A DNA stretch of 64,000 bases from Zopfochytrium polystomum (Eukaryota > Chytridiomycota > Chytridiomycetes > Chytridiales > Chytridiaceae), in contig JAIVFJ010000202.1 of NCBI GenBank assembly GCA_025765615.1, positions 1 to 64,000 of the forward strand, written 5' to 3'. The translations under genes were made by a program, and so were the position numbers. Every line of letters begins with the position of its first letter. The first letter of the stretch is position 1. Shown piece by piece: positions 34,284 through 45,685 of the stretch. The notes under the pieces are model-generated. The model had not been told where the DNA came from. It did no database searches and saw nothing but the letters and a program-made list of their open reading frames with translations.

Positions 34284-34572
34284 GGACGGCCAGGCGATGA
34301 GAGCGGCGGAATGACTTTTCAGATTTGATTTTTCGAATGCATGGGCTCTTTGGGCGTAAGTTGGTGTGAGAAGAGGGGGCGGAGTTTAAATAGAGCTTGG
34401 CGGTTTCGCAGACCCTTTCCGCCTCCTTTGACTATGGACTCGCGATCGTTTAAACCGGACAATTGAGAGGGGGAAACGCGGCAGCGTTGCACGCCGAAAA
34501 CGCACAACTGGTTATTTACTACTCCCTTGCCCCACCCCGCCTTTCCCATTCCCCTCCCCAATCCCTCACCCT

Positions 34573-34810
34573 GTTGAGAATTGGAGGGAACTGCACACGC
34601 GAATGAGATGAAGATTCTCCCACGTATTGAGGAAGTATGACGAGAGAGGGACATCAGGGAACAGCGAAGGCGCTACAAACCTGCACACGAAAATGAGATG
34701 AAGATTCTTCCACACCATGTGTGACTTGGAAATCGGCATAAAAAGAGAGCGAAGAGAATGGGACAAACACGCGAGAGGAAAAGGAGCAGAGAAAACAAAA
34801 GGTCCAAAGT
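34573..34810 (-). repeat. right arm of inverted repeat
   Basis: Counterpart of 34,080-34,283, with an additional partial copy of the GAGATGAAGATTCT block at 34,694-34,710. It ends about 105 bp upstream of the GTPase copy 2 start codon. Confidence 0.7.
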
Positions 34811-34915
34811 CGAAAAGTCAACACACCCATTGACGTTGAACTGCCCCTCCTGGTTGGCGTTTTTTTGTTGGTGACAAATCAGTTTGTGGCTCAGCCACGG
34901 TCATATTGGTACGCA

Positions 34916-35883
34916 ATGCCTTCAAATCCACTCCGATGGATCAGGCAAAAGCTTGGCCGCAGCAGCAGTCGACCCGGCACTGGCGCCGGCGCCGCCATCA
35001 AGCTGGTCATAGTCGGGGACGGCGGATGCGGCAAGAGGAGTCTCCTCACGCGGTTAATCCGGGGTGTTTTCCCAGAGAGTGTGAGGAGATTTGATCTTTG
35101 GGCTGAACGGTCCAAGAAGCGATCCACGCTTACTTTGACGCTATCTCTTGCGCCGCTCCCAACTTCCTATGCCGACAGTATCATGTGCCGTTTGACGTAC
35201 GTGTGCTGATTGCGGCCATTTTCTTTTCCAACAAATTCCCGGAATAACACCAAGCCAAAACCCGCCCCACTATGCAAGTCATACCGCGTCAATCTCCACA
35301 GTGCTGACGCCTCGGTCGCGCTTGAGATCTGGGTGATCAGATTCCAAGCTGACTTTGAATGGCAGCGACCAATCCTCTCGCCGCACGTCGCACTGGTCTG
35401 CTTTGCAATCGACTCATCGGACTCGTTCGACAACGTTGTGGAGAAGGTTGCTCTCATCACGTTTTGAAGCGCGATTAGTGGTTTTATGACCAAGGCTTGT
35501 TCCATTCCGCTGCTCCGCACAACAAAAAACTACAAGTGGATGCCATGGCTTCGCCACTACAACCCACACACGCCCGTCATCCTTGTTGGTTGTAGAAAGG
35601 ACTATCGCCACGAAGACGACGGCAGCGGGATCGTGCGCCAGCAACAATGGCCCGGCCTGATGATGGTCGACGCGGCTCAGGTACAATTCCTTAGTCTTTC
35701 TCCACACTGCCGACTGACATGTCCCAACGCCGAAAATTCAAAACGCTGGAAAAAAAGGCCCTGGAGTATTCCGCACAGATTGGTGCAACCGCATATATTG
35801 AGTGCAGCGCTTGGACGGGAGAGGGCGTGAACGAACTGTTGAGCGCCGTGGCCCGTGTCGCTGCTGGACTGGATGGCCATTGA
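34916..35883 (+). CDS. degenerate Rho-like GTPase (pseudo-GTPase), copy 2
   Basis: Four exons, 34916-35200, 35279-35446 (or from 35,255), 35537-35680 and 35758-35883, join in frame at phase 0 into about 240 codons. G1 is LVIVGDGGCGKRSLL with Arg where Rho has Thr. The DTAGQE region reads VIRFQADFEW. The following VALVCFAIDSSDSFDNVVEK is very Rho-like. G4 is VGCRKDY, and G5 is YIECSAWTGEG. The C-terminus ends AAGLDGH with no prenylation box. Paralogous to copy 1 (same exon structure, same missing motifs). Retained frames in both copies suggest selection on a GTP-independent role, but recent decay remains possible. The first donor could instead be GTACGT at 35,197, which would break frame. Confidence 0.68.
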
Positions 35884-36079
35884 GTCTTTCTATGCTGCTG
35901 GGAAAGTTGGCCTGCCAATCAAAATTCGGGGACAGGGCGAGATTCGGCTTGTGCAATGATGGGTGAAAGGTGCCGTTTCGATGGTTAAGATTGTAAGTTA
36001 CGCCGTGAGCCTTGTACTAGACCGAGACGCAACATGAAAGGGACGATGGGGTTCGGTACTTTGGAGCTGAAGTAACCAA

Positions 36080-36521
36080 TACAAGATAGGGACATAGTTG
36101 CCCACACAAGATTGTGCGATTGCTTCTTGAGTGGGGCCTGGGTAGACAGCAGGTACGATGGTGAGAGGACAGCTTTGCATCATGCGTGCGATTGGGGATT
36201 GATTGACACGGTTCGAGAGCTCCTGGAGGTGAGGGGGGCGGAAGTGGCGGTGGGAAGGCAGCAGCAGCGCGGGGCAACACGGGCGGTGGCGGCGCTGTAG
36301 GAGCAGCCAAGGCGACCCCTGCACGAAATGGCGGTGGCGGCGGCGGTGGTAGCGGCGGTGGCGGGAAGCAGCAAGCGGCGCCAAAGCAGCAGGCGGCTGC
36401 GCAGAAACAGCAGCCTGCCGCGCCGAAGCAGCGACAAGCGGCTGTAAAGCCCGCTGCGGCAGCAAGCAAGCCGGCGAGTGGCGGAGGTGGTGGAGGGGCC
36501 AAGTACAAGCTAAAAGCCTAA
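36080..36521 (+). pseudogene. ankyrin repeat protein relic with Gly/Gln-rich tail
   Basis: HKIVRLLLEWG and, after a frame change, YDGERTALHHACDWGLIDTV with RELLE form two ankyrin units. After a second frame change a low-complexity tail begins with GNTGGGGAVGAAKATPARNG, contains KQQAAPKQQAAAQ, and ends AKYKLKA before a stop at 36,519. The upstream part of this block is repeated at 24.7 kb, downstream of GTPase copy 3. Confidence 0.6.
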
Positions 36522-36861
36522 AAGCAAGGAGAACTGAAGTGCTTGAAGTAGATGTTACTCAAGATGTAACTGCGAGCTTTGAGTGATTTGGGCTATTAAA
36601 GGGGTGAGGACAAGGCCCTGGGGACGATCGAGACGTCAGTCGAACGGAAACAAGGTGCAGCTAGTGGACCTGCCAGAAGCACAACCCTTCACAGAGATGG
36701 AATCAAGCCGGGAGCGGTAGTGTTGCGGAACTGCCAGGGTCTGTTAATGGGGAATCTCGTATGTGTTGGGATCAAAATGACTTCTACCCAAAGGTTTTTT
36801 GCTGCCTCAAAATCTGAAGGTTGTAAAAGAATGCGCAATTAGTCCTCTGGGAAAATCACAC
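36522..36861. other. intergenic
   Basis: Nothing recognised. Confidence 0.4.
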
Positions 36862-37290
36862 GCCATGGACTACGCCAAGTCCGTGGAGGTACTCCAGTAG
36901 TGGCTGGACTCTGGGCTGCAGCCGCTGCACGAATAGCGCGATCTTTGTTGCGAGCAAGTTTAGACGGATCTCGATCTTGGAGTGATGGAAAGCCAGCGGG
37001 CTCGAGTTGAAGTACGCCGAAAGTACCATCGAAGATGCTGGTTTGAATTACGTGTCCATATCCTGAAGTGGTGGAAGGGCAGCGGACTACCACTGAAGTG
37101 TGGTGACGCAGCAATATCTTTGGCATCTCTTTGTGGACATACTGATGATTTGCAGTGGTGGAAGGCTGGAGTTCAAATACGACGCACGAGCAATGTTCAA
37201 TGTCTCCTCGTTCAGCAAGATCCTTGTACTCCAGTGGTGGAAGGATTGCGGATACGAGCTAACACTGGCGGGCATGCTTTGAGCTCTCTG
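36862..37290 (+). pseudogene. WWK-type ankyrin relic
   Basis: Pieces in several frames: MDYAKSVEVLQ then stop then WLDSGLQPLHE; VHILKWWKGSGLPLK with DAAISLASLCGHTDDLQWWK; and VLQWWKDCGYELTLAGML. They match the repeat of the intact gene at 26.5-27.4 kb. At least three frame changes or stops. Confidence 0.75.
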
Positions 37291-37862
37291 ATGCTGTTCC
37301 AAGGTCGAGGGGTTGAACGCGTCGACGATGGCGGACGTCCTTCCCTCTTTCAATATTGCTCCTTTCTTTGCTGTTGATGGTTGCTCTACAGACGGCAACG
37401 CGTTTGTTTCGCGACGGGAGGCGGACACTGTGTAAGGCCGCAGACAGATACGAGGCAGACCGGCAGACAGACATAACCACTCAAAGAATCTTGAGGGTAG
37501 AAATCGTTGAACCAATTGACGTCGGAAAAACTAAGTCCTTTTTTCTTGGAACGGGAAGTTTGACTGCAAACGGCGCGCATCTGAGGCGCCCGTTGAACAG
37601 TTGCACACGTACGGGACGCCTGTACCGGAGGAAGGTACTGTGAGGAAGCACTGGGAGTGGAGCAGTTGTCCACTCGTCTCCAGTTTGGACGGAGGCCTCT
37701 CGGGACTCTAATAAGCCGGGAGAGTAGCCAAGGCAACTCCAAAAAGGATGGAAACGCGTCAAAAGAGGGAAACGTTGGTGTCTGATTTTTGATTGTTCTG
37801 AGAAGCACTTTGTCGATCAGAATTGTCCGACCGCAGTCCGCAGCCGGTAAACCCCCGAACCG
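37291..37862. other. intergenic
   Basis: Contains a short CAGA-type run near 37,461. It ends at the U2 copy 3 promoter. Confidence 0.45.
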
Positions 37863-37872
37863 TATAAATACC
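37863..37872 (+). promoter_or_regulatory. TATA box of U2 copy 3
   Basis: TATAAATACC, 39 nt before the U2 5' end, followed by a CCG repeat as in copy 1. Confidence 0.8.
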
Positions 37873-37901
37873 GCCGCCGCCTCCTTCTACTGCTCTTTAC
37901 A

Positions 37902-38093
37902 ATCCTCTCTGGCCTATTGGCTAAGATCAAGTGTAGTATCTGTTCTTTAAAGTGTGATAACTTTAACCGCCGGCATCGCCGGCGTATCTATTATCACAAT
38001 TATTTTTGAAACCCGGCTCGATCGCCGTCGGCAGCTTGCTGTCGCGGCCCGGGCACTGGTCTCGCCGGCCTCACACTACCGCTGGCTGAGGCC
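37902..38093 (+). ncRNA. U2: U2 snRNA, copy 3
   Basis: 192 nt, almost identical to copy 1, including the branch-site element, stem IIb GCCGGC-ATC-GCCGGC and 3' stem-loops. It differs in one base before the Sm site (CAATTATTTTTGA) and a few bases in stem-loop III. Best candidates for functional U2 are copies 1 and 3. Confidence 0.95.
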
Positions 38094-38385
38094 TAAATCG
38101 TTTTTTTCTTAAATCATGAAAATCAACTGACGCACCCAGACGTTCTCCTTCGAATTCAGTTTCGCTACATCGTCAACACGGACGGTAGCAGAACCGGCTT
38201 CGATGAGCCGAGGGAGGCTGAGTCAGGAAGGGTTGGCGTAATCACCCACTGTGTGTGGAACGGATCCCATCTTCCACCTTCGCGTGAGCGATTCGTTTCA
38301 ATGACGGGCGATGCACATCTAATTGACACCAATGATCAGATTGCTTATTTCGCCTCGTTTTCATCTGGACTAATAAATCGTGAAT

Positions 38386-38511
38386 TGAAGGTTTCAAAAA
38401 TTCCCTCCCGACCGTTGGTCGTGAGGAGCCAGTTTGGAGTTAGTTTTCAACTAGCAATAAGCTGAACTCGGTATGGACCTCATCGTTGCAGCTGCACTCG
38501 CTGTGCAAGAT
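38386..38511 (-). ncRNA. U4: U4 snRNA, copy 3 (intact)
   Basis: About 125 nt. The 5' end ATCTTGCACAG is the U6 stem II strand. The 5' stem-loop contains the kink-turn motif GATGAGGTCCATACCGAG. TTATTGCTAGTTGAAAAC is the U6 stem I strand and flank. A central hairpin and the Sm site AATTTTTGAAA follow. The 3' end is placed just after the Sm site by similarity with copy 1. The only complete U4 in the window. It faces U2 copy 3 tail to tail. Confidence 0.92.
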
Positions 38512-38535
38512 GCTTTATTCTCACGGACGGCCTTT

Positions 38536-38547
38536 GGTATTTATACC
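38536..38547 (-). promoter_or_regulatory. TATA box of U4 copy 3
   Basis: GGTATAAATACC about 30 nt upstream of the U4 5' end; the same element is found in the damaged copies. Confidence 0.75.
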
Positions 38548-39471
38548 CTCCTGCTCCCCACACCCCCCAGCCTCCGCAGTCCGCAGTCGCAGCCACAAAA
38601 TCGTTCTTTGGTTCATTTTGGGAGTGGTGAAATATGCACAGGATCTCGATTTCTCCTCCCGGCCGCTTTCAGTCCGCCCAACAGTGTGCACTGGGACCCC
38701 GACCGGACCAAAAGCTTGTGGGGTTCCATTCTTTGCCCACGCTTCATACCTCCTCACTACGATGGCTGTGGCCGTCTGCCCCTGGGTATCATTTCAACCG
38801 CTTCCAGCGCAAAAACAAAAAGTGCCGTGACACACGCACCTTTCGCAGTGAAAGGATTCCCGCTTCTGCTCTCCTTCTTGCCATCAATCTCTGCTCTTCT
38901 CCTCCCGGGCTTCTTTGTTTCGAACTACTTAGAACTTGTACATTGCTCATTTTGAAATGTTCGTCGGAGCACCAGTCGATGTGGAAAGGAGTAAATTCTT
39001 AAAATTGTAATCAACAAATCCCTGGAACGGAAAATACCCATTGCTGGAGCATCGTAGGAATGTAAGCAATGTTCCTCGCGACGTCTACAGATTAAGTTTT
39101 GGCCGTTGGAAGACAAGGATCAATTGATGTGGCACCATGCAACGTTTCCTTGTTTGTCGTCCTCCGTCCTCTACTATGAACACTACACTTCATTCACTCA
39201 GACCCCATCTTTTTCTTGTGAAAACTCCAAAAATCTAAGCCGGCGAAACGGTGGGCCGTGCTCTTATGTATTCATCCTCCCGTTTTGAATGTGAGGAGTC
39301 GCCAAACGGCAGCCACAAATCTCAATCAATGCAAGCTTTTGACGCAACAGGAATTGTGAGATTACGAGAAATAAGTGAAATCATACGGGTCACTTCCAGC
39401 CGACCAAGCACCATAAGAAAACCTTATCTCGACAAGGACTAAAGATGGAAGCCAGTATTATTGAACTCCCG
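38548..39471. other. intergenic
   Basis: Fills the gap between U4 copy 3 and its tRNA-Phe, which is only 132-136 nt in the other two cassettes. No gene recognised; looks like inserted sequence. Confidence 0.45.
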
Positions 39472-39544
39472 TGCCGTCTCCCGGGATTGAACCGGGTGCC
39501 TTAAGATCTTCAGTCTTACGCTCTCCCAGATGAGCTAAGACGGC
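39472..39544 (-). tRNA. tRNA-Phe (GAA), cassette copy 3
   Basis: A 73-nt cloverleaf identical to the other GAA copies, on the same strand as U4 copy 3 and 960 nt upstream of it. Confidence 0.95.
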
Positions 39545-40527
39545 TTGTTTACTAATTGACAGATAATGCAATTAGTAAAACTTTGATTTTGACTCCTCAT
39601 TTCGTGAAAACAAGCAGCAGAGTCTGCCTCCTCCTATTTGTCAGTACGAGGAGCGGGTCTGTGATTAAGTTATTTTCTGCGTTTAGATTTTACGGCTGAA
39701 ACCGTGCTGTTCCAGCGAAACGCGTTCGTTGATTGACCGCCGTGTCGATCTCGTTGACTACAGAACGGAAGGGAGTTAGGGTGGGGGTGAAGAGGGGGTG
39801 AAGAGCTGATTCCATCTTGCCGATATCAGTGAATACACCTCTTTACAGTAGTTGCCGGGGCTTGTTGGTCGAAAATCAAAGAAGCCCCAACGACTGCTTC
39901 AGCACGTATCAGCCTGTGGAACTCACCAAGGCTCCGTGTCGATTGGTGACAGCCTGCAGTTTTTCTCGAAACTCAAGCGTTTATTTTCTTTTTTTTTTTC
40001 TTTTTTTTTTTTTTTTTGTTTTGCTTCATCATTGTCAAAATGATATTGCTCGAAGGAGAGGGGAAGGGGCGGGCTCGCAATACTGAATCGCTTTAAGTGA
40101 GGTGTGGTAGTGGCCACGCCCTCGGAAGTGAAAGAAAGGCGGGGTCGCCGTAACAAGAGATCATCGCGCGACACAGGCCAGGTTACGGGAGGCTCCTGCC
40201 CCAACCCGGGATGCCAAGCAAGAACAAAAGCGAAAAAGGGAAAGAAAAAGGGCTGGTGAGTCGGAGAAAACGCAACGAAGAGGATTTTTCGTGCCCCAGG
40301 GGACGGAGGATTGCTCTAACGGAAGAGGTGGAACAACAAATGGAGATGGGACGGGAAAGGGGGGTGAGGAGAAGAAAAGTGATCGAAAAAGAGAGAGTGG
40401 ACGAAGGGACAAGAAAGAAGCAGGTGGAAAAATGAGAAAGGAACAATCTCTAGGCGGTAGGGAGCGTCAATTCATTTCGGGGGTGGAGGAATCGGGACGG
40501 CCTTGGCCACCAAGCCCCGTACTTTTT
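39545..40527. other. intergenic
   Basis: T-rich run at 39,986-40,017, then GA-rich sequence. It includes the 3' flank of the glycoside hydrolase gene. No gene recognised. Confidence 0.5.
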
Positions 40528-42570
40528 TCAAAGCTCCAGCGCCACGACGTTGGACTTGTCGGTGGTCCCAAACTTGTTCTCTCCGTACACCCTGTACCAC
40601 GCCTTCTTCGTCCCGGCGGGCAGCGCGTCCTCGAACAGCACCTGCCCCCACTTTTTGTTGTCCTGCACCGTGTCGGTCACCTCCGTCCACGGGCCGCTCT
40701 CAGACGCCACGGCCCGCTCGACGACGTAGTGCTTCGCGCCGGTGGACCCGGTCCAACGCAACTGCGCGACCGTCGCGTTCCCGGTCACCGCGACCGCGGG
40801 GAGTAACGTCGGGGCCGGGGTCGGCGGCTCCGACTGGAACCGATCGTGCTTCGACAGCCGCAGGGCGCTGCGGTGCATCATGTACACGACGTCCGCCTCG
40901 TCCTTTCCAAAGTTCCCGTCGTCGGTTTTCGGGAACCCGGGCCAGTGGTACGCCGAGTAAGGGAACCCCTCCGAGTGGACGTAGAACCCGCCGTCCCGCG
41001 CGTGGTACCGCAGGCTCCAGATCATGCACCCCGTTGCGTCCACCAGGTCTTCGAACGCCGCGACGAGCCCGGACAGCTTGTCGAAGGAGGCGAGCCCGAA
41101 TTCGCCGATGATGAAGGCTTTGGAGTGGGACGAGAAGAACTGGGTGTCGCGGACCGCCCGGTCGATGTAGGACTCGCCGTTGTCGTAGTAGTGGTTGGAG
41201 AAGATGTCAATGTAGGGGGACGCGACCGATGCCTCGTCCCAGCCGAAGAGACCGTACTGCCCGTCGATTACTAAGTGGTTCTTGTCCGTGTCTTTGATGA
41301 ATTTGGCGACCGTTGTGGTCCAGTTGCCTGGGGGGGAGGGGGGGGAGGTCAGAGTCGGAGGAGGGTGAGGGTTTGTTTAGTGAGAGGGGTTGCGCAGGGG
41401 TGGGGAAAGGTGTCTTACCTGGCACAGGCTTGAAATCGGAGGTGGTAAGCTCATTCCCGGTTTCCCACGCAAACACGGCGCCTAGTTTTATTTTTGGTGG
41501 AGAAGACAGCAGAGATAGTTTAGTCCAAGAAATCCGACCATGCTCCGTCTTGCTAAATCGTAATTCCAGCCACCCCTCACCGTCCTCCTTGTACAGCAGG
41601 CCGTTGATGGTGTTCCTCCTATTCAAGATGTACTGAACTACTGACAGAAACCCGTCGACGATCTCCTGCTTGTAAAAAAAGTCGTCGAACGCGCCGCCGT
41701 AGAGTCCCGCAAACTCTGGCACGCCGCCCCACCACGACCACCGGTCTGTCGTGTGTGGAACAAGAGCCAGATGGTAGGAATTGTCAGTGTGGGAAAAAAC
41801 GAAAGAAAGAAAAGAACAACCCACCGACAAACGGCAAAATGACCCTCAGCCCCAGGCTGCCCGCGACCGCGAACGCGTTGTCGAGCGCGACAAACAGCTC
41901 CTCGTTGGCGTACAGCTGCACGTCGCTCTTTGAGATCTGCGGGATCGCCACCCACCCCAGCGGCGCCGCGTTCGCGGGGGGCTGGTCCGCCGTGCCCGCC
42001 GCGATGTGCGAGTACGCCCCCGTGTCGCCTTTCGCGGCTACGGAGATCACGTAGGAGCGCGTCACTTGGCCGCCGATCTTTTTGTTGGTGGGGGGGAGGG
42101 GAGGGTTAGTTCGGCTTTTGGTCTTTGACGTCATTAGGAAGTGAGGGGGACGTTTACCTGCGCGATGGATCGCAAGGCGTCCTGCTGCTCGAACGGCGTG
42201 GGGAACTTTCGCGGCCAGTCGCGGTCTGATTTTTTTTTTTTTTGTTTTTTTGTTTTTTTTGTTTTCGCGTGGATGTGAGGTGCACTCGCATCAGGGAGTT
42301 GTTCGTCGGCAATTTCGAGGGTGGGGGGGGGGGGAAGGCGGGGCACCGTGTACCTTCGAGGTAGTGCAGGTTGGGGATATTGAACGAGGTGAAACGGATC
42401 TGCGCGCCGTCCTCGTCGAGGATCCTGGAACCGCTGCGGGTGACGAACGAGCCGGAGGACGGCTTGACGTTTGCGACGACGGCGGCCGGGGCGAAGGCGA
42501 GGAAGAGCGCGGCGGCGGCCGCGGCGACGACGACGCGCTTTTGCGACGGGGACGACGAGGGTGGCGTCAT
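40528..42570 (-). CDS. secreted GH5-type glycoside hydrolase with C-terminal Fn3-like domain
   Basis: Six exons (42354-42570, 42158-42225, 41825-42077, 41581-41745, 41419-41481, 40528-41327) join in frame into 521 codons. A signal peptide follows a basic N-terminus (RVVVAAAAAALFLAFAPAAV). The (beta/alpha)8 signatures of clan GH-A are present: FTSFNIPNLHYLEG, SWWGG, the acid/base Glu in AWETGNEL, FSNHYYDN, and the nucleophile Glu in FIIGEFG. The closest families are fungal GH5 endo-beta-mannanase-like enzymes; substrate is not certain. The last 100 residues (TVAQLRWTGSTGAKHYVVER and on) resemble a fibronectin type III fold. The intron at 41,482-41,580 is open in frame, but removing it restores the catalytic block KEDGAVFAWETGNEL, so I treat it as an intron. 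Confidence 0.85.
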
Positions 42571-43825
<1,255 letters not shown>

Positions 43826-45188
43826 TCAGTCCATCTCAATCATCCACATCAGCGTGTGCAAAATCTCGACCTCCATCCGCGGCTCGCTGGTCTCGTCGAC
43901 ACCGTTGCCGCCGATACCGCCGATACCGCCGCCGCCGCCTTCGCCGCCAAGAAGCAGCTTCAGGCCTTCCGACGCCGCCGCGTCGATCAGCGAGGAGAGC
44001 GTCGCGAGGAGCGTGCGCGTGGGGGCCGGTGCTGAAGGTGCGCGCAGGGTCGTGGTGGTCGGGGTGACGACGAAGGAGGCGGAGGAGCGGGGGGAGAGCG
44101 GCGGGAATGGGGGTGGGGTCGCGGGAACGGTGGAGGGAGGAGGCGGGGTGGATAAAGACGGGCGGCGGGAGTGGGGTGGATGCGCTTTCGCCGAGACGGA
44201 ATCGGCGCCGTCCGCTTCGCGGCCGAGATCACCCTCCTCCTCTGCTGCGACCTCCCGCCGCGCGATCCGCAGCGTCGGCGACACCGAGATCGCAAGCAGC
44301 GTCGCCTCGGAGGGCGACGGGCGGCGGCGACGCCGAAGCCGACGCGTGGCCGAGGATGCCGAGGCCCGCGGGAGCCGTCTCCGCGTCCTCCGCCGCGATC
44401 AGCAACCGTCCGCTCCCGCGGCCTATCGACGGCGACGCGAGCGCCTCGAATCCGTCGACGGCGGCGGGGAGGAACGTCGCGTCCGTGTACGCGCCAAAGA
44501 GGAGCGTCGGTGACAGCGACGGGGTGGACGCCGGCTTGAAGCCGAGGGTGAGCGTCAGCGGGGAGGCCGCCGGGGTCCTGGCGGTGCCGGGGGTACCAGC
44601 GTCGTCGTCGTCGTCGCGAATCCAAGCGGCGGGGTCGTGCGGCGGGAGCGTGGGGCGGTGGCGGCGCCAGCGGGTCACGAAGGAAAGGACGGCGGAGGCT
44701 GCTGTGGGTCGCGGCGCGGCGGCGACGGCGGTGGTTGTGGAGGTGCGTTTGGCAATGAGGGAGAGCGGGAGGCGCAGTGCGGGTGGTGTGCGTGGCGGGG
44801 GCGGAGGGATGGCAGAGACGTCGGAGGGGAGCAGGTCTGCGACGTTGACAAAGTGGGCGTCGTCCGGGTCGTCGTCGCGGTCAAAGTCGCGGTCGGTGGG
44901 GGAGTCGGGGGGCATCGGGACAAGGACGGGGGAGTAGGAGGAGGATGAAGAGGATGAGGAGGAGCTCGACGCGGACGACGACGACGACGAATGCGACGAC
45001 GAAGAGGAGACGGTGGATGAGAAGGAGGATGAGGACTGGATGGCCAAGGCGGGCGACGGCGAAGCGTGCGAGGAAGAGGAAGGGGAGTCGGTGTAGTCGC
45101 TGCTGCTGGTGCTGCTGGTGCTGCTGGGGGCGGATGTGGTGGCTGCTGTTGCCGAGTTGTTTTTGTGGTGGGGAGGGGCGGCGAGCAT
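43826..45188 (-). CDS. Ser/Pro-rich protein of unknown function (frameshifted)
   Basis: The ATG at 45,188 opens a frame with a long Ser/Thr-rich start, then ADLLPSDVSAIPPPP, LRLPLSLIAKRTS, FVTRWRRHRP, LTLGFKPASTPSLSPTLLFG and GRLLIAAEDAETAPAGLGIL. Near 44,320 the sense-looking frame changes and continues PSEATLLAISVSPTLRIARR, then LLATLSSLIDAAASEGLKLL, ending HTLMWMIEMD at 43,826. The globular parts look like real protein, but I recognise no family. Start and any upstream exon (an ATG at 45,515 begins a Thr/Glu repeat) are uncertain. GC-rich with many trinucleotide runs. Confidence 0.4.
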
Positions 45189-45613
45189 TGCTGCTGGTGG
45201 TGCAGAAATCGGGTGAGGAGAGGCAGGAGGACGAGGAGCAGGAGCAGCAGAAGTGATGGTAGTCGCAGTCGCAGTGGTGGCGGTGGCGGTGGCGGTAGGA
45301 GGAGGAGGAGGAGGAGAAGGAGGACGAGTAGCTGGGATGCGACGGTCGTCGTCGTCGTCGTCGTCGTTGCTGCCGCCCCTGTTGGTGTAGTTGTTGTTGT
45401 TGTTGTTGTTGTTGTTGCTGAGGAGGTCGACCCAGTCACTGTCTCTGTCCCAGTCTCCTCTGTCCCTGTCTCTGTCTCTGTCTCTGTCTCGGTCTCTGCC
45501 GCTTGCAGTGCCATGTGTGTGTGTGTGTGTGGTGTGTCAATTTTCCCCTTTCTCTCTCTTTTTTTTTTTTTTTTCTCCTCTTTTTCGTCGAAGCAATTTA
45601 AGAAGTTGTGGTG

Positions 45614-45685
<72 letters not shown>

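Noticed and set aside
41482..41580. Open intron in the glycoside hydrolase treated as coding
   Set aside because: Clear GT..AG ends, and removal brings together the conserved residues before the catalytic Glu.
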